A stretch of DNA of 64,000 bases, taken from NCBI RefSeq assembly GCF_020873915.1, contig NZ_JAHWGP010000006.1, positions 124,001 to 188,000 on the forward strand, in the 5' to 3' direction. Source of the stretch: Streptomyces sp. DH5. GTDB lineage: Bacteria > Actinomycetota > Actinomycetes > Streptomycetales > Streptomycetaceae. Both the position numbers and the translations under genes were made by a program. How positions within the stretch are numbered: the first letter of the stretch is position 1; the number at the start of each line of letters is the position of its first letter. A model generated the notes under the pieces. That model was not told the DNA's origin. It searched no databases and saw only the letters and a list, made by a program, of their open reading frames with translations. Below, in pieces: positions 55,117 through 63,341 of this stretch.

Positions 55117-55638
55117 ATGAGCGACAGAGCCGCCCTGCTCAAGGGCATTCGCGCCTGGCTGGTCTTCTTCGTGGTCTGCCTGGTGCTCAGCGGCGTCACG
55201 GCCTTCCCCCTGGTGCACGAACTGCGCTGGACCGAGGACCTGTTGCGTTCCCTCTCGGCACCGGAGCACGTCCCCGGCCTCATGGACTGGATCGTGCGCG
55301 TACGGGAGGGACTCGACACCGCCGACGCCGAGTACCCCTTCCTCCTCTACGGCACCGACTGGCTGGCCTTCGCCCACCTCGTCATCGCGGTCGCCTTCTA
55401 CGGCCCCTACCGCGACCCCGTCCGCAACATCTGGGTCGTCGAGTTCGGCATGATCGCCTGCGCCGGCGTCGTCCCGCTCGCGCTGGTCTGCGGCCCGGTC
55501 CGCGGCATCCCCTTCTGGTGGAGCGTCATCGACATGGCGTTCGGGGTGTTCGGCGTGATCCCGCTGTACGCCGTCCGCCGGAGGATCAAGCGGCTGGAGG
55601 CGCTCACGCCGTACGCGGCGCCGGCCCTTGCTCCGTGA
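55117..55638 (+). CDS. Integral membrane protein of unknown function
   Basis: A 173-residue protein with four predicted membrane segments (about 14-32, 78-95, 103-123, 130-150). It has an N-terminal 'AWLVFFVVCLVLSGVTAFP' helix, an 'RWTEDLLRSL' loop and a Trp-containing segment 'YGTDWLAFAHLVIAVAFYGPYR'. I do not recognise a family beyond 'hypothetical membrane protein'. The palindromic operator implies tight regulation by a small-molecule-responsive repressor. Its 3' end overlaps the convergent serine hydrolase gene by 35 bp. Confidence 0.75.
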   Translation: MSDRAALLKGIRAWLVFFVVCLVLSGVTAFPLVHELRWTEDLLRSLSAPEHVPGLMDWIVRVREGLDTADAEYPFLLYGTDWLAFAHLVIAVAFYGPYRDPVRNIWVVEFGMIACAGVVPLALVCGPVRGIPFWWSVIDMAFGVFGVIPLYAVRRRIKRLEALTPYAAPALAP

Positions 55639-56785
55639 GGGCGGCCTCCTGGACGCGCTCGGCCACCGGGTTCGGCGTCGTGTCCTTCGCGTCGGTGTCG
55701 GAGAGCGCGTACACGAGGGTGAGGCTCAGGTCCTCGGTGGCGGCGACCGCCGTGCTGTAGCCGGGGCGGGCGCCGGTCTTGAGCCAGTGGACCGTGCCCC
55801 CGCGCTTCCAGCGGGTCAGGCCCGCGCTGTGGGCGGCGCCCTCGATGCCCGCCGGGACCGTGAACATCTCCCGCAACCGCGGTTCGGGCACGACCCGTCC
55901 GCTGAACAGCTCCGTCACGGGGCGCTCCAGGTCGGCGGTGGTCGAGATCATGTCCCCGGCCGCCCGGCGGTCGGCGACATTCCATTCGGTGACGTCGACG
56001 AGCCGGGTCGTACCGTCCGCCCGGGGCACCGCCCGGTAGCCGCGCTGGTGCGGTCCGCGGATGCGGGGGTCGGTGCCGGGGAAGTGACTGTGCTCCGTGC
56101 CGGCGGGACGCAGCACGAGCCGGGTGGCTGCCGCGGCGTACGACCGCCCGGTCACCTTCTCGACCAGCAGGCCGAGGATCGTGTAGTTGATGTTGAGGTA
56201 CTGCTGCCGCTCACCGGCGGTGAACGCCGGACCCTCGGCGACCGCCGCCTCCACGACCCGCCGCGGGGTGAGCGTGTCGTAGCGGTGCCGGTACTGCTCC
56301 TCGAAGGTGTCCCCCCAGCTGATGCCCGGCTGGATGCCGCTGGTGTGGTTGAGCAGGTTCCGCACGGTGACGGGCTTCGTGAACTCGGGGCCGAGCAGGC
56401 CCGGCAGGTAGCGCTCGACGGACGCGTCGAGATCGACCTCGCCCCGGGCCGCCAGCCGCAGGACGGCGGCGGCCGTCACCACCTTGGTCGTCGAACCGGC
56501 CCTGAACCGCGCGTCCGGGTCGGCCGCCCGGCCGCTCCCCGCGTCCCGCACCCCCGAACTGCCCTGCCAGGGGCCCTTGGACCCGCCCAGCCGGACCAGC
56601 ACCGCGGTCGCGTCCTCATCGGGCAGTCCTTCGATCGCCTCGCACAGCGCCCGGTGGGACGGAGCGGTGGGGCACGCGGAGGCCGGCGGGGCGGGCGCGG
56701 CGGACGCGGGCGCGGCGAGGGGGCCCGCGCCCAGGGCGAGGACGAGGGAGGCGGCGAGCGGGGTGGTGCGACGACGGGGGTGCAT
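55604..56785 (-). CDS. Secreted serine hydrolase (beta-lactamase/DD-peptidase class C fold)
   Basis: From the ATG complementary to 56783-56785 the protein has 393 residues: signal peptide ('LAASLVLALGAGPLAAPASA'), then a class C beta-lactamase/DD-carboxypeptidase fold with the SxxK motif in 'AGSTTKVVTAAAVL', YxN in 'QYLNINYTILGLL' and KTG in 'HWLKTGARPGYS'. It acts on wall peptides or esters outside the cell; DD-carboxypeptidase or esterase cannot be told apart. A long in-frame extension upstream (to 56932) lacks a signal sequence and is not favoured. Confidence 0.9.
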   Translation of the reverse strand: MHPRRRTTPLAASLVLALGAGPLAAPASAAPAPPASACPTAPSHRALCEAIEGLPDEDATAVLVRLGGSKGPWQGSSGVRDAGSGRAADPDARFRAGSTTKVVTAAAVLRLAARGEVDLDASVERYLPGLLGPEFTKPVTVRNLLNHTSGIQPGISWGDTFEEQYRHRYDTLTPRRVVEAAVAEGPAFTAGERQQYLNINYTILGLLVEKVTGRSYAAAATRLVLRPAGTEHSHFPGTDPRIRGPHQRGYRAVPRADGTTRLVDVTEWNVADRRAAGDMISTTADLERPVTELFSGRVVPEPRLREMFTVPAGIEGAAHSAGLTRWKRGGTVHWLKTGARPGYSTAVAATEDLSLTLVYALSDTDAKDTTPNPVAERVQEAALTEQGPAPRTA

Positions 56786-56935
56786 CGGTTGCTCCCCGGG
56801 GGAGTTCGGCGGAGGGACCGCAGCGATCCTCCGGCCGTGCGGGCCGCCTCCGGATCGTCGTCGGGGAGGGTGTCCGCCCTGAGGCGACCCCGAGCAACTC
56901 CCATGAAGGAAGGGGAGCGTCGTCGGGGGCACCCC

Positions 56936-57646
56936 CTAAGGTGACCGTCGCCCCGAGCGGTCACCGGCGTCACGCAGCGCGCACAGGACGTCGACGCGGT
57001 TGGTGGTGATCGAGTCGACGCCCAGGGCCAGCAGCCGGCGCATCGAGCGGCGGGTGTCCGGCGTCCAGACGGACAGCAGGTAGCCGTCGTGGTGCACGCG
57101 CTCGGCGAGTGCCCGGTCGACCAGGGGGAAGCGGTAGTTGAGCCAGCGCGGGCGGATCGCCGCCAGGAGGCCCGTCCGTGCCGGTGCCCGGGTCGTCCGG
57201 GTGAGGGCGATCTCGGCGGACGGGTCAGCCGCGCGGACGGCGAGCATGGCGTGGGCGCCCGCGCAGTAGTGGACGCGGTCCCGGGCGCCGCTCTCGCGCA
57301 CGGCGTCCACGACCCGGCGCGCGGCACGGACGTCCGGCGTGCCGGGCAGGTCGATCATCACCCGGCTGCCGTTCGTCGCCGCCAGTGCGTCGGAGAGCGT
57401 CGGAACTCCGCCGTCGGTCAGCCCGCGCACCTCCTCCCACGACAGCGCCGACAGCGGGCGGTCGTGCTCCCACAGCCGCTTCAGCGTCGCGTCGTGCAGC
57501 AGCACCGGAACGCCGTCCCGGGTGAGCCGTACGTCGATCTCCACCGCGTCCGCGCCCCGGTGGAGCGCGGACCGCAGCGAGGCGAGGGTGTTCTCCCGCA
57601 CGCGGTAGGGGTCGCCGCGGTGCGCGACGGCGGTCACGTTCTGCAT
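56936..57646 (-). CDS. Glycerophosphodiester phosphodiesterase
   Basis: A 236-residue GDPD TIM-barrel enzyme: 'VAHRGDPYRVRENTLASLRS' (catalytic His and Arg), 'GADAVEIDVRLTRDGVPVLLHD' (metal ligands Glu, Asp and catalytic His) and 'SVWTPDTRRSMRRLLALGVDSITTN'. It hydrolyses glycerophosphodiesters to glycerol-3-phosphate. No signal peptide is seen, so it is probably cytoplasmic. Conserved position next to the adenosine deaminase in Streptomyces. Confidence 0.92.
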   Translation of the reverse strand: MQNVTAVAHRGDPYRVRENTLASLRSALHRGADAVEIDVRLTRDGVPVLLHDATLKRLWEHDRPLSALSWEEVRGLTDGGVPTLSDALAATNGSRVMIDLPGTPDVRAARRVVDAVRESGARDRVHYCAGAHAMLAVRAADPSAEIALTRTTRAPARTGLLAAIRPRWLNYRFPLVDRALAERVHHDGYLLSVWTPDTRRSMRRLLALGVDSITTNRVDVLCALRDAGDRSGRRSP

Positions 57647-57665
57647 GGCGGCCCTTCGCGGCTGG

Positions 57666-58733
57666 TCAGGAGGCGAGCCAGGTGGCGGTGTAGGTGTCGA
57701 TCTCGGCGGCGAGGCGCTTCTTGCCGGGGGCGTCCAGGAACGACGCCTCGACCCCGTTCTTCGCCAGCTCGGCCAGGCCCCTCTCGTCGAGGTCCAGCAG
57801 CCGGGCGGCGACCGCGAACTCGTTGTTGAGGTCCGTGCCGAACATCGGCGGGTCGTCGGAGTTGATCGTGACCAGGACTCCGGCGCGGACGAACTCCTTG
57901 ATCGGATGCTCGTCGAGGGTGGCCACCGCGCGGGTGGCGATGTTGGAGGTGGGGCACACCTCCAGCGCGATGCGCCGCTCGGCCAGGTACTCGAGCAGCC
58001 GGGGATCCCGGGCGGTGCTGGTGCCGTGTCCGATGCGCTCGGCGCCGAGCTCGTCGAGGGCGTCCCACACGGTCTGCGGCCCGGTGGTCTCGCCGGCGTG
58101 CGGCACGGAGCGCAGCCCGGCGGCGCGGGCGCGGTCGAAGTACGGCTTGAACTGGGGCCGCGGCACGCCGATCTCGGGTCCCCCCAGACCGAAGGAGACC
58201 AGGCCCTCCGGGCGCAGCCGGTCGTCGGTGGCCATCCGCACGGTCTCCTCGGCGGACTCCAGACCGGCCTCGCCGGGGATGTCGAAGCACCAGCGCAGCA
58301 CGGTCCCGAACTCGGCCTCGGCGGCCTTGCGGGCGTCCTCGATGGCGTCCATGAACCCCCGCTCGTCGATGCCCCGGCGGGTGGAGGAGAACGGGGTGAT
58401 CGTCAGCTCCGCGTACCGCACCCGCTGCCGGGCCAGTTCACGGGCCACCTCGAAGGTCAGCAGCCGGACGTCCTCGGGGGTGCGCACGAGGTCGACGACG
58501 GACAGGTACACCTCGATGAAGTGGGCGAAGTCCGTGAAGGTGAAGTAGTCGGCGAGCGCCTCGGGGTCGGTCGGAACCCTGGAGTCGGGGTGGCGGGCGG
58601 CCAGCTCCGAGACGATGCGGGGGGAGGCGGAGCCGACGTGGTGGACGTGCAGTTCGGCCTTGGGCAGTCCGGCGATGAAGGCGTGCAGGTCGCGGGCCTG
58701 GCCGGTGGTGGCCGCGTCGAGGCGGTCGGTCAT
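57666..58733 (-). CDS. Adenosine deaminase
   Basis: A 355-residue deaminase from the ATG complementary to 58731-58733. Zinc ligands HxH are in 'KAELHVHHVGSASPRIVSEL'; later 'PHAGETTGPQTVWDAL' (His and Glu), 'ERIGHGTS' and 'TINSDDPPMF' (Asp pair) complete the metallo-hydrolase site. It deaminates adenosine or a related 6-aminopurine. The phrase 'HVHHVGS' in place of 'HLDGA' is typical of the Streptomyces subgroup, which may prefer another amine; the exact substrate is uncertain. Confidence 0.9.
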   Translation of the reverse strand: MTDRLDAATTGQARDLHAFIAGLPKAELHVHHVGSASPRIVSELAARHPDSRVPTDPEALADYFTFTDFAHFIEVYLSVVDLVRTPEDVRLLTFEVARELARQRVRYAELTITPFSSTRRGIDERGFMDAIEDARKAAEAEFGTVLRWCFDIPGEAGLESAEETVRMATDDRLRPEGLVSFGLGGPEIGVPRPQFKPYFDRARAAGLRSVPHAGETTGPQTVWDALDELGAERIGHGTSTARDPRLLEYLAERRIALEVCPTSNIATRAVATLDEHPIKEFVRAGVLVTINSDDPPMFGTDLNNEFAVAARLLDLDERGLAELAKNGVEASFLDAPGKKRLAAEIDTYTATWLAS

Positions 58734-58886
58734 GGTTCCTCCCCGGGAACGGCGTCGCCGGCCGGGTCGCGGCGGGACGCGGGTGATCGGCTGATCGGTG
58801 GTCCGGGGATCATCGTAGGCCGGGCGCGCACGGGGTGGCCGCGGCCCGTAGCATGACGGGACGTCCGACGGAGGGGGCTCCAGCGC

Positions 58887-59702
58887 ATGGCCGACGACGC
58901 GCAGACGCCGAAGGCGCGGGAAGAGACAGCGGACGGTGCGCCTCCGGGGGGCCCGCACGCGGGGGCCGCGTGGCCGGCACCGGCCGACGGGGGCGGGCAG
59001 GACGAGCAGGCCCAGGACGGCTCCCTGGTGGACGCCCGGACCACCGAGACCTCCCGCCGGGCCGCCCCCGACCCCTGGGCTCTGCCGGCGGACCGCTCCC
59101 CGGCGCCCGGCGGCCCCGGGGAGACGGTCGTGACGGGCGGCACCCCGCCCTGGTCCGCACCGTCCGCGCCCGCCGCGCCGTCCTCGTCCGTCCACGACCA
59201 GCGGACGGTGACGTCCTTCCCCGCGCTGGGCGACCACCCCGCCCCGGCCCGGCCGTGGGCCGGTCCCTCCGCTCCCGTGCCGCCCCCCGCGCCCTTCCCG
59301 GCGGCCAACCCGTTCGCGCCCCCGGCCGGCGGTGATCCCGTCCCGCCGCCGCCCATCGGCCCCGAGGGCCCCGGACCGGCCGCCTACGGCTACCCGGGTG
59401 GCGGAGGGTACGGGGCCGCGCCGATACCGGCGTACTCCGGCTGGGCGGGCACGGCACCGATGCCGAACAACGGTCCGGGCGTCACCGGGCTCGTGCTGGG
59501 GATCATCTCGGCCGTCGTGTTCTGCCTGTGGCCGGTGGCCGTCCTGCTGGGCGTGCTGGCCGTGGTCTTCGGCGGGATCGGCCGCGGCAAGGCCCTGCGC
59601 GGCGAGGCCACGAACGGCGGTCAGGCCCTGGCGGGGATCATCTGCGGATCGGTCGGTACCGTGCTGGGCGTCGCCCTCGGTGTCATCGTCCTGCTCACCT
59701 AG
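58887..59702 (+). CDS. DUF4190-domain membrane protein with Pro-rich N-terminus
   Basis: A 271-residue protein from ATG 58887 after GGAGGGGG. The first 195 residues are Pro/Ala/Gly-rich and disordered; then 'GPGVTGLVLGIISAVVFCLWPVAVLLGVLA', 'GGIGRGKALRGEATNGGQAL' and 'AGIICGSVGTVLGVALGVIVLL', the two-helix DUF4190 pattern. Membrane-anchored, cytoplasmic N-terminus presumed. Function unknown. Its stop overlaps the convergent NADAR gene by 4 bp. Confidence 0.85.
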   Translation: MADDAQTPKAREETADGAPPGGPHAGAAWPAPADGGGQDEQAQDGSLVDARTTETSRRAAPDPWALPADRSPAPGGPGETVVTGGTPPWSAPSAPAAPSSSVHDQRTVTSFPALGDHPAPARPWAGPSAPVPPPAPFPAANPFAPPAGGDPVPPPPIGPEGPGPAAYGYPGGGGYGAAPIPAYSGWAGTAPMPNNGPGVTGLVLGIISAVVFCLWPVAVLLGVLAVVFGGIGRGKALRGEATNGGQALAGIICGSVGTVLGVALGVIVLLT

Positions 59703-60283
59703 TCTCCGGCCGTCCCCGGGGCCCGCAGCCGCTCGCGGGCCTCCATCAGCGCGAAGCCCAGCAGGTTCGGCCCCCGCCACCGCCCCGGGTCCGACGCCCC
59801 CTCGGCGTCCGCGGCGAGGCCGATGCCCCACACCCGGTCCACCGGGCTCGCCTCGACCAGCACCCGGTCGCCGGTGTTCAGCAGGAACGCCCGCAGGTCG
59901 TCGTGGGCCGCGAACTTGTACACGCTGCCCTCCACGACGATCCCGAACCGCTCACGGCGCCAGGTCGCCTCGTCGAAGCCCCGCACCAGCCGCCCCGCCT
60001 TCTTCGCCTCGGCGGGATGCCCCGCCGTCAGGACCCGCCGCTCGCCCTCCACGTCCCCGAACAGCCGGGCCTTGGCCGCCATCATCCAGTGCTCGGCGGT
60101 CGCGTACGCCACGCCGTCCACCGTGAACGGCGACGGCCACCACTGACTGAGGCAGCCCGCCCCGATCCGTCCGCCGGGCAGCGGGCGGTGCCCCCAGAAG
60201 TGCAGGTACTCGACCCGCGCCCCGGCCCCCAGCGCCTCGATCAGCGCCTCCCTGGAACCGGCCGTCCGCGTCGTCCCGCTCAT
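59699..60283 (-). CDS. NADAR (YbiA-like) family protein
   Basis: A 194-residue protein of the NADAR family (ADP-ribose and riboflavin-intermediate chemistry; YbiA type): 'EYLHFWGHRPLPGGRIGAGC', 'CLSQWWPSPFTVDGVAYATAEHWMMAAKARLFGD', and the second conserved block 'RERFGIVVEGSVYKFAAHDDLRAFLLNTG'. The ATG complementary to 60281-60283 follows the family start ('MSGTTRTAG'). YbiA removes reactive riboflavin intermediates in bacteria; NADAR enzymes also act on ADP-ribosylated guanine. Which applies here is open. Confidence 0.88.
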   Translation of the reverse strand: MSGTTRTAGSREALIEALGAGARVEYLHFWGHRPLPGGRIGAGCLSQWWPSPFTVDGVAYATAEHWMMAAKARLFGDVEGERRVLTAGHPAEAKKAGRLVRGFDEATWRRERFGIVVEGSVYKFAAHDDLRAFLLNTGDRVLVEASPVDRVWGIGLAADAEGASDPGRWRGPNLLGFALMEARERLRAPGTAGD

Positions 60284-60402
60284 CGCCACCCCCGTGATCT
60301 CGTCCCTGCACGTGATTCTGGCAGGCACCACGGACACTCCGTCCTGCCTTTTCCGTGGCCGCTCGACACCTGGTCGACAGATTCCGTCGCGTAACCAAAA
60401 TT

Positions 60403-60446
60403 CAACAACGGAATCACTTGTTGGCGACTCGTTGCTCTGTCAGGAT
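60403..60446 (+). promoter_or_regulatory. Promoter and CAACAA-N9-TTGTTG operator of the second aldehyde dehydrogenase
   Basis: TTGTTG (60418-60423), 17-bp spacer and CAGGAT (60441-60446) form a promoter. The inverted repeat CAACAA (60403-60408) N9 TTGTTG (60418-60423) covers the -35 box, so a repressor or activator site is likely. It controls the dehydrogenase and probably the following polyamine transporter genes. Confidence 0.55.
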
Positions 60447-60504
60447 CGGCACTCAAATCGAGCTGGAGCCACGCCGCCCCCTCGGGGACACGGAGGAGCG
60501 CGAC

Positions 60505-62040
60505 ATGCACAACCCGGGCACCACCACGCCGGAGCGATTTCCCGCCCAGGACCGGTTCGCGGACGGCGCGCAGTTCATCGCGGGCCGCCCGGCCAAGGGC
60601 ACCTCGGGCCGCACCCACGCGGTCGTCGACCCGGCCACCGGCGCGGAGGTGTACACCTACGACCTCGCCGGCCCGGACGACGTGGACGCGGCGGTCGCCG
60701 CCGCGCGGGAGGCCTTCCCGGGGTGGGCCGGGGCCACGCCCGGCGAGCGGTCCGACGCCCTGCACCGTTTCGCCGCCGTGGTCGCCGACCGCGCCGAGGA
60801 CTTCGCCCGCGCGGAGTCGCTGCAGTGCGGCAAACCCCTGAAGCTGAGCCGCGAGTTCGACGTCCCGGGCACGATCGACAACATCACCTTCTTCGCCGGC
60901 GCCGCCCGCCACCTCCCCGGCCAGTCCGCCGGCGAGTACTCCGGCGACCACACCTCCTACGTCCGCCGCGAGCCCATCGGCGTGGTCGGCTCCGTCGCCC
61001 CCTGGAACTACCCGCTGCAGATGGCCGCCTGGAAGATCCTCCCGGCGATCGCCGCGGGCAACACCGTCGTGCTCAAGCCCGCCGAACTCACCCCGCTGAC
61101 CTCGCTGCTCTTCGCGCGGGCCGCCACGGACGCGGGGATCCCGGACGGTGTGATCAACATCGTGACCGGGGCCGGCAAGGAGGCCGGTGAGCACCTGGTG
61201 GGCCACCCCGACGTGGCCATGACCTCCTTCACCGGTTCCACCGCCGTCGGCAGGCGGGTCGCCGCGATCGCCACCGCCACCGTCAAGCGCCTCCACCTCG
61301 AACTCGGCGGCAAGGCGCCCTTCCTCGTCTTCGACGACGCCGACCTCGACGCCGCCGTCAACGGCGCGGTCGCGGGCGCCCTGATCAACACCGGACAGGA
61401 CTGCACGGCCGCCACCCGCGCGTACGTGCAGCGCCCGCTCTACGAGGCGTTCGTCGAGCGCACCGCCGCCCTGATGGACACGGTCCGGCTCGGCGACCCG
61501 TTCGCCCCCGGCACCGACCTCGGCCCGTTGATCTCGCACGTCCAGCGCGACCGGGTGGCCGGCTTCGTCGACCGGGCGCGTGCCTACGCGAGGGTCGTGA
61601 CCGGCGGCGAGACACCCCTGGGCGAACTGGGGAACGGCGCGTACTATCGCCCCACGCTCATCGCCGACGCGGCGCAGGACAGCGAGGTCGTGCAGTCGGA
61701 GATCTTCGGTCCGGTGCTGGTCGTCCTGCCCTTCGACACCGACGACGAGGGCATCGCGCTGGCCAACGACACCCCGTACGGGCTCGCCGCCTCCGCCTGG
61801 AGCCGCGACGTGTACCGCACGGGCCGGGCCACCCGTGAGATCAAGGCGGGGTGCGTGTGGATCAACGACCACATCCCGATCATCAGCGAGATGCCGCACG
61901 GCGGCTACAAGGCGTCCGGCTTCGGCAAGGACATGTCCTCGTACTCGTTCGAGGAGTACACCCAGATCAAGCACGTCATGTTCGACAACACGGCGGTGGT
62001 CCGCAAGGACTGGCACCGCACCGTCTTCGGGGACCGATAG
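60505..62040 (+). CDS. Aldehyde dehydrogenase (second aminoaldehyde-type paralogue)
   Basis: A 511-residue NAD-dependent aldehyde dehydrogenase from ATG 60505 after GGAGGAG. Motifs: 'APWNYPLQMAAWKILPAIAA', 'LHLELGGKAPFLVFDDA' (Glu), 'GQDCTAATRAYVQ' (catalytic Cys) and 'EMPHGGYKASGFGKDMS'. It is related to the dehydrogenase at 53569 along its length but longer at both ends. It heads a cluster with a polyamine-binding protein and a PotA-like ATPase, which suggests it oxidises aldehydes derived from imported polyamines. Confidence 0.92.
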   Translation: MHNPGTTTPERFPAQDRFADGAQFIAGRPAKGTSGRTHAVVDPATGAEVYTYDLAGPDDVDAAVAAAREAFPGWAGATPGERSDALHRFAAVVADRAEDFARAESLQCGKPLKLSREFDVPGTIDNITFFAGAARHLPGQSAGEYSGDHTSYVRREPIGVVGSVAPWNYPLQMAAWKILPAIAAGNTVVLKPAELTPLTSLLFARAATDAGIPDGVINIVTGAGKEAGEHLVGHPDVAMTSFTGSTAVGRRVAAIATATVKRLHLELGGKAPFLVFDDADLDAAVNGAVAGALINTGQDCTAATRAYVQRPLYEAFVERTAALMDTVRLGDPFAPGTDLGPLISHVQRDRVAGFVDRARAYARVVTGGETPLGELGNGAYYRPTLIADAAQDSEVVQSEIFGPVLVVLPFDTDDEGIALANDTPYGLAASAWSRDVYRTGRATREIKAGCVWINDHIPIISEMPHGGYKASGFGKDMSSYSFEEYTQIKHVMFDNTAVVRKDWHRTVFGDR

Positions 62041-62089
62041 CAGCCAGGCCGTCCGACCGCGGCCATCCTCCCGAAAGGGCACCACGCGC

Positions 62090-63337
62090 ATGGAGCAGTA
62101 CGAGCCCGACCGCCTCTCGCCGGCCCAGGAGGCCGCCGTCCGGCGCAGTTTCCGCAACGGAAGGGCGGCACTCACCCGCCGTTCCCTGCTGCGTGCCTCC
62201 ACGGGCGGCGCGCTCGCGGTGGGCGGACTCGGCGCGCTGAGCGCCTGCGGCATCCCCGCCGCCGGGAACACCCGGGGCGGCGTCCCGGCGGAGGACCACT
62301 CGAAGGAGGAGAAGTCGGTCAGCTTCTCCAACTGGACCGAGTACATGGACATCGACGAGACCGGGCGCCAGCACCCCACGCTCGACGCGTTCACCGAACG
62401 CACCGGCATCAAGGTCAAGTACACCGAGGACATCAACGACAACACCGAGTTCTTCGGCAAGATCAAACCGCAGCTCGCCGCCGGTCAGGACACCGGCCGC
62501 GACCTCATCGTCCTCACCGACTGGCTCGCCGCCCGCCTGATCCGGCTCGGCTGGGTGCAGAAACTCGACCCCGCCCACCTCCCGAACGCCTTCGCCAACC
62601 TCTCGCCCCAGTTCCGCAGCCCCGACTGGGACCCCGGACGCGCCTACTCCTATCCCTGGCAGGGCATCGCGACCGTCATCGCCTACAACAAGAAGGCGCT
62701 CGACGGCGTCGAGGTGAAGACCCTCTCCGACCTGCTGGACAACCCGAAGCTCAAGGGACGCGTCGGTCTCCTCACCGAGATGCGCGACACCATGGGCCTG
62801 ACCCTGCTCGACATGGGCAAGGAGCCGGAGAAGTTCACCGCCGACGACTACGACGCGGCGCTCGCCCGGCTGCAGAGGGCCGTCGACAAGGGCCAGATCC
62901 GCCGCTTCACCGGCAACGACTACACGGCCGACATCAGCAAGGGCGACTTCGCCGCCTGTGTGGCCTGGGCCGGGGACGTCGTCCAGCTGAAGGCGGACAA
63001 CCCGGACATCGACTTCCTGATACCGGACAGCGGCTACATGATGTCCAGCGACAACCTGCTGGTGCCGAACAAGGCCCGCCACAAGACCAACGCCGAGCGG
63101 CTCATCGACTACTACTTCGAGCCGAAGGCCGCCGCGGAGCTCGCCGCCTACATCAACTTCGTCTGCCCGGTCGACGGAGTGAAGGACGAGCTCGCGAAGC
63201 TCGACGAGGACGCGGCGAACAACCCGCTGATCATCCCCGACAAGGCCATGCAGGCCAAGTCCCGTGCCTTCCGCTCCCTGAGCTCCAAGGAAGAAACGGA
63301 ATTCGAAGAGAAGTTCGCGAAGCTCACTGGGGCGTGA
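62090..63337 (+). CDS. Spermidine/putrescine ABC transporter substrate-binding lipoprotein
   Basis: A 415-residue protein from ATG 62090. The N-terminus has a twin-arginine-like signal ('[20 protein letters not shown]') and lipobox 'LGALSAC', so it may use the Tat route and be lipid-anchored. The rest is a PotD/PotF-type fold: '[20 protein letters not shown]', '[20 protein letters not shown]', '[26 protein letters not shown]' and '[20 protein letters not shown]'. It captures polyamines for the ATPase that follows. Permease genes would lie beyond the window end. Confidence 0.93.
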   Translation: MEQYEPDRLSPAQEAAVRRSFRNGRAALTRRSLLRASTGGALAVGGLGALSACGIPAAGNTRGGVPAEDHSKEEKSVSFSNWTEYMDIDETGRQHPTLDAFTERTGIKVKYTEDINDNTEFFGKIKPQLAAGQDTGRDLIVLTDWLAARLIRLGWVQKLDPAHLPNAFANLSPQFRSPDWDPGRAYSYPWQGIATVIAYNKKALDGVEVKTLSDLLDNPKLKGRVGLLTEMRDTMGLTLLDMGKEPEKFTADDYDAALARLQRAVDKGQIRRFTGNDYTADISKGDFAACVAWAGDVVQLKADNPDIDFLIPDSGYMMSSDNLLVPNKARHKTNAERLIDYYFEPKAAAELAAYINFVCPVDGVKDELAKLDEDAANNPLIIPDKAMQAKSRAFRSLSSKEETEFEEKFAKLTGA

Positions 63338-63341
63338 CGAG

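Noticed and set aside
56786-56932. N-terminal extension of the serine hydrolase
   Set aside because: The extra 49 codons would hide the clear signal peptide that begins at the ATG complementary to 56783-56785.
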